From Leptasterias polaris (Eukaryota > Echinodermata > Asteroidea > Forcipulatida > Asteriidae): 64,000 bases of DNA. How positions within the stretch are numbered: the stretch's first letter is position 1; every line of letters begins with the position of its first letter. Positions 52,932 through 61,066 of this stretch are shown here, piece after piece. Under the pieces are notes generated by a model. It was given only the letters and a program-made list of their open reading frames with translations. It made no database searches and was not told where the DNA came from. The stretch is taken from positions 5,542,001 through 5,606,000 of the forward strand of contig JAZGTN010000027.1 of the NCBI GenBank assembly GCA_037783415.1. The letters are read 5' to 3'. Both the position numbers and the translations under genes were made by a program.

Positions 52932-53119
52932 TTAAAGGGGCCGGGTCGTCGCGATCAAAGCAGGACTGTGTATAACATGGAACTATGAACTCTCACCCAA
53001 TTACTACACACGCATACCCACCGGATCATATCTATGGAGAGTGCAGTAACTGGGTGAGAGTTCTCAAATCCATGTACAGCAACAGGCCTCCTTTGACCGT
53101 GATGACACAGCCCCTTTAA
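52932..53119. mobile_element. MITE with TTAA ends, 188 bp
   Basis: TTAAAGGGGCCGGGTCGTCG and CGATCAAAG pair with the right end (CTTTGACCGTGATGACACAG, CCCCTTTAA) with about five mismatches. A second inner inverted pair, GAACTCTCACCCA and TGGGTGAGAGTTC, makes it foldback-like. TTAA at both ends fits piggyBac-type insertion. Confidence 0.65.
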
Positions 53120-54654
53120 CACTGTCTCATAATAATTTAAATATAGTTTTACGCAATGCCCAAATGACAACACTAGAGTATTCAAGCTATTGTAGTAGCT
53201 GTCCTATATCACATCAACAGATGTTCTCCAGACTATTGTCTCAATATTGACGTGTTTGAACAAAGAAAAACATTGTCTGAATCAAGCTACGCCGACCGTT
53301 GCTAGAAAAGGCCTTGTTGATAACCCCTAGAGTTATAGAAACCAAGGAGCTTCTTGGAACAGCAGTATCCTCAGCACTCAAAGAGCAGGATTTCTGTATA
53401 CTAACTAACAGCTATTTTTGTTCACCAGGCAGAAATAAAAAGATCTTAATTGAGATAAAATTCTGAAATTTCAAATCCCTGCTTATGTATAAGTCTGGCA
53501 TGGCTTTTCACTAAAACTCTTACCAGTGTACCATAGATTATACATTATTACATGATGTACCCAAATAGCAATCTACACCATGCAAAGCCACAAATCCTTA
53601 ATGGCATAGCTTTCTGTAGTTAGGTGGACAGAGCTGTCTTCACTTATACATGACTCCACATCTGGCTTCGAGGTCTTTTGATAAGGTTTGCACAAGGGTG
53701 CCTTTAAGGACAGGTGAATGTCCAAGGTGATGGCACCCTTGGGTCACATACCTGTCTGCACCATTTCATAAAACTTGGCATCATCTTGGCAATAGAACAG
53801 TCCTATTTACCAAACCATTTCTCTCACCAACCCATTTGTCTAGACCCATCTTATGATGAAGTGAGAATATAAAATGAACCAAACCTGTACAGCATAATTA
53901 CCTCATTTCACAGCGAATATTTTTAGCAAAAATATTAATAACAATGTTACTTATATTGCGCATTTTCCATATTAAAATTGCACCAAATGATTTGTTTATT
54001 TTTATTTTTATGTCCCTTGCTTTTTGCACGGATTGTGAACCTTAAGAGTAGGCTCGCAACAAAGTACTTAATGCAGTTTATAAACCGAAGGAACATGCAC
54101 CTAACCCTTTCAGTGACTAGCCAGCAGGAACAGCTAGCTTTCATTTCACTGGTCCACCAGCCATTTCACTGGTCCTTATTTTAAGGTTTTCTTGTAACAC
54201 TGTCTTTTTATATGGAACTTGAGTTTGAAAACCATATGAACATTCCAAGCAGGCATTGGCTTACACATAGCTTTGGAAGCTATGGACTAGCCAGCCGGGT
54301 CCTCAGAAGTTGTTACTGACATTTGTCCAGCCAGGCCAGCGAACCACTGCTAAGGGAGAACACTGATATATAGAGCATAGGTACATGTTAATGTGGATTT
54401 TGAGTACAACTTTTAGTTTTCATAAAATAACATGTCACCCTCAGATGGGTATCAATCAAATATTAAGATGAATACAATTTAACAAATGTTGCGGGCTTGC
54501 CCTTAGCTTTTTTAATCAGGACTAGCTAGCCAGTCCACTGTCTTTTTCACTGGTCCGTATTCAAACTGAACTAGCCAGTCAGACCACTTGGAGTGAACTT
54601 TGACTGGTCCTCTAGTATTAAGTAATACATGCATCATGGATAATGATCATTATT

Positions 54655-54826
54655 TTATTTTTTACCCTACACTGATGTGTGATAAGCACTATATACTCCG
54701 AGCTTTCCAGAGTCCTACAGAAAACAAATCCACAGGCATAGTACTCAGGTGGGATTTGAATCCACAACCGACGCCATCCTAGAGCAGATGTCTCACCACT
54801 AGACCACAGAGCATGAGCTTGAAAAG
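54655..54826 (-). repeat. tRNA-derived SINE, family C, in EIF1AD 3' flank
   Basis: On the minus strand it has TGGTCTAGTGGTGAGACATC, then GGATTCAAATCCCACC, and ends with CACATCAGTGTAGGG and an A/T-rich tail. It lies about 30 bp past the EIF1AD stop in the same orientation. Its tail holds the nearest AATAAA on that strand (54659-54654). Confidence 0.75.
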
Positions 54827-54854
54827 TTAAAAGCATCTTCTGGAATAACATTAT

Positions 54855-55143
54855 TTATCTCTCCTCATTGTCCTCATCCTCATCCTCATCCTCCTCTTCG
54901 CTGTCGGAGTAAAAGTAAGTCACTGTTGGTCGATTCGTATTCACAAACAAATCGTTGTCGTTATCACTGTCACTCTCCCCATCTTCATCTTCATCATCGT
55001 GGCCATCTCCAGGGGGACCGATGGCATCTTTCAAGGAGAGTTCTGAGATGTCTTTGACGAGCGTGTCTGTACTTACATCGCCACCTTGTTTTCCATCTGT
55101 GTCCAGGTCACTGCTGGAAGTCTTGCTTGCGAACTGAACTGGC
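54855..55143 (-). CDS. EIF1AD: EIF1AD exon 4, acidic C-terminus and stop
   Basis: Acceptor ctatag, phase 2 in, TAA at 54857-54855. It starts PVQF after the split Trp, matching human WPEAF. A Ser/Asp-rich linker and an acidic run ([12 protein letters not shown]) lead to the conserved DLFVNTNR. A terminal [14 protein letters not shown] tract follows, encoded by a short GAT/GAG repeat that can vary in length. Confidence 0.92.
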
Positions 55144-58100
55144 CTATAGAGAAATAGGAATAAATTTATTACTACAACTAGAAAATGTATATGGTTTTAC
55201 ACAGAGCAAGGCATGTGAGTGGGCAGCGCAAAAAAAAAGTGAAAAACTTTGGTTGCATAGCTTGCGTAGAGTGTGTTAAGTGCAACGTCATAACAGCATG
55301 GTATCTTTGCAAGGCCCCTTTTTATCTGCAGATTTGAGGTCTAATGTCCACAAAATTGCAATCACTGGTTGCCATAGTTTATCCTGTAGGACTTCTGCTA
55401 CACTTTGGGAGTGGGGGGGGGAAAGACATAATTTGGGGGGCTATTTTATGTATCTAAACATTTGTGCGTTTTTTTCAATCTCATTTCGGGGAGGGGGGGC
55501 TAGAGGGAGGCAAGGGTTCTGAGCGAGGGCCATTGAGTTACGCCACTGATGATCACGGTTTGAATACCTGGCCTCTACTATAAGATGTTTCCCATCTGAG
55601 TGTGAATGTCTAATGACTCATACCATATCCCTTACAGAAGACAATATTAATATAATAATACAGTATTTATATAGCGCCAAAATTCATGAAAAAACAAGCT
55701 CTAAGGCGCTTTACACAAACTATTAAGAAAATAGTTACACATTAAAAAGTACAAATAAAAAACCACTACAGGAACAAAAAGATGATGACATAGACTTACC
55801 ACAAGCTCTCCTGTTTAATGTATTTGATCTGCTTTGGGTAGAGGATGCTCGCTATCTCTGCTTTCACTTTATCCCCTTCCTGTATGGGGTCTACTATCAC
55901 AAAATCACCTTAAAACAAAAAATGTAAAAGCATTTGTATAAATTGGCGTGTTTTGGCCGAGTCGTCAACTGCATCAGACTCGAGTTCTAATGGCTCAATC
56001 ATAGGAGTGTGGGTTTCGATTTCCGGTCACGATACTCACGTCCTTGACCATGACTACTTCTCTTTAACTAGGTGTAGAAATGTGAAACTGAGCCAGCAGA
56101 GACGGCATTGTGTTGAATTAACCCCTTAGCGCTACGCTAATTAAAACAGATTGGAGTTGTACGCTTCCCAGGGAGTGGAGAAAGTTTAAGGAATGATCTA
56201 AGTATGCCTCTTGAACAGGGATAATAATGTTTTAAAGCACCTTGATCCAGCTACTAGGATATGTGAGCTATATAAGAATCAAGTTATTAGGTGTTCGAAC
56301 AATATGTTTTTGTTCATTTTTATTTTGTTTTTCTTCTTCAGCTTCTTCCACGGAACTCTTGCCTACAACATAACTCAAGATTGAAATTGAATTAAACATT
56401 CATAAATACCCGAGACAGTTTATCCATTCTGATTGGTCGAGAGGACATCACGTGGCCATGTTTAAACGTGTGATATAAACACGGCTAGAAGTGTTTAAAC
56501 ACAGTTTGCACAGCGCGGAACGCACGTTCGGACATGATGCACGCCCTTCCATTTTGGGAGTCGAACTGTACACAAAAATCATAGAATTGACTCCCAAAAT
56601 GGAAGGGCGCGCGTCTTGTTCAAACGTGCGTTCCGCGTTGTGCAATGGGTCTAGAAATTTAACGCAGAATCGAAGTGAGCTGCGGACGACCGAAGGGGCA
56701 AAACTGTCCAATTTGTTCTTAACTTTTTACAGGTTTTTGTCTATATTTTCAAGGGGAAGATATTTATGAATGGGAACCAAAGTGTGTTGAATCGGTAAAA
56801 TTATCAAGAACCAGGCCTCGGCGGGTTTAAACCACTAGTTTAAAACCTCTTCACCACACATTGATTCCCTTATTGAAATTCATCAGACAATTGAACTTTA
56901 ATATCTAGATGATACTTGAACAATGACGCCATGATGACGTCATCAGGCGTTGAATTGCAAGGTTTTGAAAGTTAAAACAACAGAAGTTGATGTTTAATAT
57001 TTGAAAAAATAATAACTCCTGAACCAGACATTGGATTGATAAGGTAAAGTGTCGTCATCAGTTCATTCAATCGCAATTTGATGACATCACTCACGAACAC
57101 CTTGTTTTTGTAATTAACAAATTTCTAGTTATTATTATTGTTAGAAGTTCTGTAACTCCTAATCACTGAGCATTCTGGCTGGAAGCCTTTCTGAATTTAC
57201 CCCTAATCCATCAGCAACGAGCAAGTCAAGACAACAGCCAAGCTGTCTGCATGTTTCATTCTAACTGTTGTGCAGTTCTGAATCAGTATAAATCAGGCAA
57301 AAACCAGAGGTAGGATTGGAGTATTTGTGAAGCCAAAAGTAACCCTGCAACACCAAAAACTTGTTGTGCACCCCCTTGCACTCAGGAAATGTATCTACAA
57401 ACATGCGCCTAAATAACCATTGAGTTGCCTTCTTTCGACCTCAGTGAGGGCACTGTTTGACAACATGCATCAGGGGGGGCTATAATAAACAAATCTTGGA
57501 TGCATAGGATTGCATTGTCATAGAATATACCCTTTAATGTGAAATCTGGACTATTCCTGTCAAGTCCAGTCAGACATTTCCTACGAGTGGACAATGTACC
57601 TCGTTTAATCCAGACGTTTTTGCGGAACCTAGTAGGCATGCTGACAAGGAACAGGTCCCCTTTTGCTGTCTGCACCTCGTGAAGGTTGTTGCCTCTGCTA
57701 GCAGTCACCTAAAATGAGTTTTGGAAAAAAACAGGCTGCATTTGAGCATGTAGCAAACATTGGGTAATTGTCACAAACCAGTATCCGCACTTTACATCAC
57801 CCAACATATGCATAAAATAACAAGTCTGTGAAAGTTTAAGCTCAATTGGTCATCAGAGTCACAAGAAAATAGCTAAATACCCCATCACTGTTTCACTGTT
57901 TTGGGAGTTTCGAACTTATTGATTTTTTCTTTTCTCAAAAACTATATCGTTTCAGTTAACAATATTTCAAGGGATGTTTTCCACAATGACCATCAATATA
58001 CCATGTAAAATATGTGTAAATCTGTGAAAGTTTATATCTTCCAAATGTTATACACACCCTTAACACTTTGACTGCTGCAAATGTTTACACGGCCCCTCCC

Positions 58101-59665
58101 CATGGTGCTGCAGATGTTTTACAAAACTACAAAAAAACTTCATGTTTTAGTTTTATACTGTCCCTCCCCACGATTCTGCAGATTTTATTTGGAGAACTAC
58201 ATCAAGATTTATAAATAAAAACATTCAAATAAATGACACTGTTGCTTTTATTTTCCATTACACCCCATATCTTTTTTGGAGTGGTATACATCGTAGCAAG
58301 GGGTCTGGTGAAGTGGAATTTTACACTGTTACTAAAAAATGTTAGCAGAAGTTCACTGTCTGCAAATCACCGTCATCATCGGACGATTCCTGTCGATCAA
58401 ATTCACTTTCAACGTCACTGGCATTACTTTCAGACTCTATATTATCAGAATGATCATTTCCATCAAACTCACTTACTTCAGAGTCACCATCTGCGAATAT
58501 TTCAACAACAACTCTGCTACACTCACTAACCACTTCACGCGTTTCCTGGGCGCCGCCATTTTTTAACTCCGAAAGTATAAACTTCCGGGTTACTATACCA
58601 CCGCTGGTGCCCGGGCCCGATGAGTAAAACCATCGAAAAAAACTCCATTGGTTCCCCTAACGTATGTCAATACGTTTTATACATGAAAAGCATTTCAATC
58701 CTTGATCTACAGAGGGCAGTACAACGTTGTACAACCAGCCCGAGTCAGCCCGAGTATTCTCGGGCTCAGAACCAGCTGGGGGGTAAGTCTATCCCGAGAA
58801 TACTCGGGCTCAGCAGTCAAAGTGTTAAAAGCATGTGTGTGTAACATTGATTATTATCAATAACCAGACTACACACTTTATGTGTACCAACATAAACAGT
58901 ACAAACCGGTGAAAGTTTTAAAGCTCAATCGGTCATCAGAAGTCATGAGAAAATAGTGAAAACAAACCTTATATTTTCACTGTTTTCAAACATCAGGTTT
59001 TGGACTCGCAAGATCAAAATTTATTGTTTTACTCATTCTATCAAAAACTAAAGCATTTCAAGCAACAAATATTTCAAGTGAAGTTTACCACCATGACAAT
59101 CTTAATACCATGTAAGTTATGGACAAATCTGTGGACATTCAAATTGTCACTCTTACTATTATGTTGTGCACACCATTTAATTTAAACTCCCTCATATCAT
59201 TTTACACCAACTTGGGCACAAACTTGCAGTCCTTCGGAAAGGTATGCCATTCGCACATGATATTTGTATATTACTTAACCCTCCTACTGTTCGCAACATT
59301 TTCAAGTGAGTTGACCAACCATTTGAAACCATTCAACTGCCAAAGTTGTGTATGGTGGCACAACTGTGTACAGAACTAACTGTGTACTGTGTACATGCAT
59401 TCCCTCATGGTATCATATTGCAAGGCTGGCATAGCTTATCTATCATTCAAAACCACAGTGAATGGTATTGAATGGTCAGACAGCAAGAGGGTTAAGCAGC
59501 AACTAGGACACCTTTGGGGCAACAAACCTATCCAAAGAGAACAGGAGAGCAAAATGTTAACATTTCTAGCATTAGTACCTTTACAATCTGCTGTTGTCCT
59601 TCGGGCAAATTGTAGTCATCAAGGACTTCCCTGGTCACATGTTTTCTCTTCGTAGCTTTAGACAT
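54855..59665 (-). CDS. EIF1AD: EIF1AD, eIF1A/S1-like RNA-binding protein (gene-level entry, complete)
   Basis: Small nuclear RNA-binding protein with the OB fold of translation factor eIF1A; its cellular role is poorly defined. Minus-strand exons 59665-59579, 57708-57600, 55908-55800 and 55143-54855 join in frame to 197 residues plus stop. The N-terminus [15 protein letters not shown], the core [19 protein letters not shown] and [17 protein letters not shown], and the acidic C-terminus with DLFVNTNR align with recalled human EIF1AD (165 residues). The extra length sits in the acidic linker. The ATG is the first in frame and matches the family start. It converges with the PKC gene. Vertebrate EIF1AD is head to head with BANF1; no BANF1-like reading was found upstream here. 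Confidence 0.93.
55144..55799. other. EIF1AD intron 3
   Basis: Contains G-rich stretches (55412-55500) and the SINE tail at 55645-55725; otherwise nothing recognised. Confidence 0.65.
55645..55725 (-). repeat. SINE 3' tail, reverse orientation
   Basis: Reverse complement of the tail at 3960-4036, including the TAATA run, GCGCC and CATGAAAAA blocks. It lies in EIF1AD intron 3, oriented with the gene. Confidence 0.65.
55800..55908 (-). CDS. EIF1AD: EIF1AD exon 3
   Basis: Acceptor tttaag, donor gtaagt, phase 1 in and phase 2 out. It encodes [20 protein letters not shown] and [14 protein letters not shown], the end of the OB fold and its C-terminal helix, corresponding to human DFLIVDPIEEGEKVKAEIS. 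Confidence 0.93.
55946..56290 (+). repeat. tRNA-derived SINE, decayed relative of 42064
   Basis: TTGGCCGAGTCGTCAACTGC, a GTGGGTTTCGATTTCCGGTC box B remnant, CCCAGGGAGTGGAGAAAG and a GAGCTATATAAGAATCAAG end. The order matches the element at 42064 with many substitutions. It lies in EIF1AD intron 2, antisense to the gene. Confidence 0.75.
56385..56770. mobile_element. Foldback element R4 with long inner palindrome
   Basis: Outer part as in 41113. The inner part, about 56508-56642, is a long inverted repeat: GCGCGGAACGCACGTTCG, GCACGCCCTTCCATTTTGGG and AGTC against their mirror around a short loop. Long open frames on both strands are produced by this palindrome. It lies in EIF1AD intron 2. Confidence 0.75.
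57600..57708 (-). CDS. EIF1AD: EIF1AD exon 2
   Basis: Acceptor ttttag, donor gtacat, phase 0 in and phase 1 out. It encodes the first strands of the S1/eIF1A domain: [20 protein letters not shown] and [11 protein letters not shown]. These match the human protein closely. Confidence 0.94.
57755..58059 (-). repeat. Dispersed repeat R1, copy 2
   Basis: The same ordered blocks as at 5870-6175, with good conservation (AACATATGCATAAAATAACA, TCAATTGGTCATCAGAGTCA). It ends at the TTAA where the piggyBac-type element begins. Confidence 0.65.
58060..58828 (-). mobile_element. PiggyBac-type element remnant with TTAA target duplication
   Basis: TTAACACTTTGACTGCTG at the left (58060) is mirrored exactly by CAGCAGTCAAAGTGTTAA at the right (58811-58828), giving 14-base inverted ends bounded by TTAA. 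A subterminal inverted pair, CCCGAGTATTCTCGGG and CCCGAGAATACTCGGG, lies near the right end. A short minus-strand frame inside could be a leftover of the transposase N-terminus. No DDE domain is present, so it is non-autonomous. Confidence 0.8.
58342..58566 (-). pseudogene. Acidic open frame, possible transposase N-terminus remnant
   Basis: Minus-strand frame without an in-frame ATG at its start, reading [37 protein letters not shown] and [18 protein letters not shown], then a stop. Acidic, Ser/Asp-rich N-termini are usual in piggyBac-type transposases, and the frame lies inside such an element. No conserved catalytic part follows, so this is a guess from context. Confidence 0.4.
58845..59178 (-). 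repeat. Dispersed repeat R1, copy 3
   Basis: A third copy with TCAATCGGTCATCAGAAGTCA, AAAATAGTGAAAAC and ATTTCAAG blocks and a GTGCACACC end. It lies on the other side of the piggyBac-type element, so EIF1AD intron 1 holds two copies in the same orientation. Confidence 0.6.
59579..59665 (-). CDS. EIF1AD: EIF1AD exon 1 (start codon)
   Basis: Starts at the ATG whose first base is 59665 and runs 29 codons, [15 protein letters not shown] through EGQQQIVK, to a gtacta donor in phase 0. The basic N-terminus TKRKHV is a family hallmark. Confidence 0.93.
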
Positions 59666-59937
59666 ATTGATGAGACTTCTAAATCGTCTGTCAACTGGTC
59701 AGGATCCAAGATCAAGCTTGTTTGATGCAGAGTTGTTGTCTAAATACTGTACTGGTGGTGAGGGCTGGTGGTTGATGGTTTAAAATTGCACTTTACCTTT
59801 GGAAAGAAGCACACTGAATTAGAAGGGCCTACGGATGTTTAAAGGCTGTGGTATAGCTAGACACAACATACTGAATCTGAATCTGAAATATGGTCAGCAA
59901 AGCATCCTAATGGAAACATCACACCAACTTTTGTAAA

Positions 59938-60050
59938 GACAAGAAGACAGTGAAGAAATTTCTGTTTTAGACATGGGAGGAAAACCCAAAATTCAGTCAG
60001 GTAGGAACTGAAAACCTGATCCACATGCAAGAGACCACCATGTTGTTTAA
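59938..60050 (-). repeat. tRNA-derived SINE, family D, fragment
   Basis: Only the middle is left: GACATGGGAGGAAAACCCAA, GGTAGGAACTGAAAACCTGA and TCCACATGCAAGAGACC. It lies upstream of EIF1AD. Confidence 0.65.
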
Positions 60051-60552
60051 GTTTCGACATGTTGGTTGTGGATGGTGTGTTTATTGAAAACTAGATGGAT
60101 GGTGGAAATGATTTACATGTAGAGTTTAAATGTAGAATGGAAATAAATTAGACAAAATGTTTTCCAATGCATGTCACTCTGTCCAAGAATGGAGGCAGTT
60201 CAAGGCTAAATCACATTATTCAACATCAATAAAAGATGATAAATACTGTAAAATTCCTTGTTTACTTAATAATAATAAAGTCTGAAACATAACAATAGTT
60301 ATTAAATCTTTGATGTGCAATCCAAGTTTGAGTTAGTTGGGGTTTTTAGTTGTTTTTGGGTTTTTTTGGGGGGGGGGGGTTTTGGGGGGGGTGTATATCC
60401 GACCACCACTCTTTTTATTTGATATTCAAAACTATCAAACAAATGTTTATTTACCCCATTGAAGTCTTTGGCTTCAGAAGTTCAGTTCAGTAATTACTAA
60501 ATAAAAGCTAAAATTCCATCGGCCGCCACTTACTTATCTAGGTCAAATTATA

Positions 60553-60671
60553 TCCTGACAACCTGTCAAGAAGGATTGACAGAATGTATACACCTGACAA
60601 CCTGTCAAGAAGGATTGACAGAATGTATACACCTGACAACCTGTCAAGAAGGATTGACAGAATGTATACAG
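60553..60671 (+). repeat. 39-bp unit, three tandem copies
   Basis: CCTGACAACCTGTCAAGAAG, GATTGACAGAATGTATACA, three times with essentially no differences. TGTCAAG-AAGG-ATTGACA is itself a short interrupted inverted repeat. Confidence 0.95.
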
Positions 60672-61042
60672 AGAGGCTCAGGGACATTTGAATTATTTAC
60701 AAAGTGTCAAAATCATGAAAAATAAGCTATTTTCGGGTCCATGGTGGTCTTGACAACGCTGCTCGATAGAGTCGATACACTACATTACAGTTTAAGTTTC
60801 TGTCATGACATGTGCGCTTGAATTTTCATTTTTTTAGTTAAAATTTAGTGTTTTAGCTACCAGTACCATTGTATTACAATTCCTCAAAAGCCTGAAAAGG
60901 AGTATTTTTTTATTAATAAAAAAGGGGAATACAGTTCGACATCATCATGAAGATATAAACATCCAGTCCATTACAAAATCAAATAAATCCCTTCGAAAGT
61001 GCACGGAAATTCTTCCTAAATAAATACCAGGCTTAACACCAT

Positions 61043-61066
61043 GGAGGTAGGAAGCTTCCTACCTCC
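61043..61066. repeat. Perfect 24-bp palindrome
   Basis: GGAGGTAGGAAG followed immediately by its reverse complement CTTCCTACCTCC. Further CATGGAGGTA copies lie around it (61040 and 61088), and their complement ACCTCCATG is at 61069. Confidence 0.95.

Larger units (their letters stand above)
44353..54854. other. PKC 3' UTR and intergenic region between convergent genes
   Basis: The 3' UTR starts at 44353. AATAAA hexamers at 44983-44988 and 45108-45113 are possible poly(A) signals, but the real end cannot be fixed. Contains poly(G) runs (near 44934, 47833-47857 and 49392), a 49-50 bp duplication (about 46346-46445), a family D SINE, the MITE 49475-49711 and a TTAA-flanked MITE (52932-53119). 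A partial repeat of GAGAGTGGCAACATGTCTCC lies at 52675 and 52755. No exon was recognised. Confidence 0.6.
55909..57599. other. EIF1AD intron 2
   Basis: Contains the decayed SINE 55946-56290 and the foldback element 56385-56770. A partial 175-bp-family MITE lies at about 57400-57500 (TTTCGACCTCAGTGAGGGCA, ATGCATCAGGGG). 56780-57390 shows nothing recognised. Confidence 0.6.
57709..59578. other. EIF1AD intron 1
   Basis: Almost entirely repeat R1 copies flanking the piggyBac-type element. 59180-59578 has no recognised element. Confidence 0.65.

Noticed and set aside
54858..54960. CCTCATCCTCAT simple repeat as a plain microsatellite
   Set aside because: On the minus strand it encodes the acidic C-terminus of EIF1AD, so it is coding sequence.
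56448..56769. Open frames on both strands with similar peptides
   Set aside because: The same cause: the R4 foldback palindrome.
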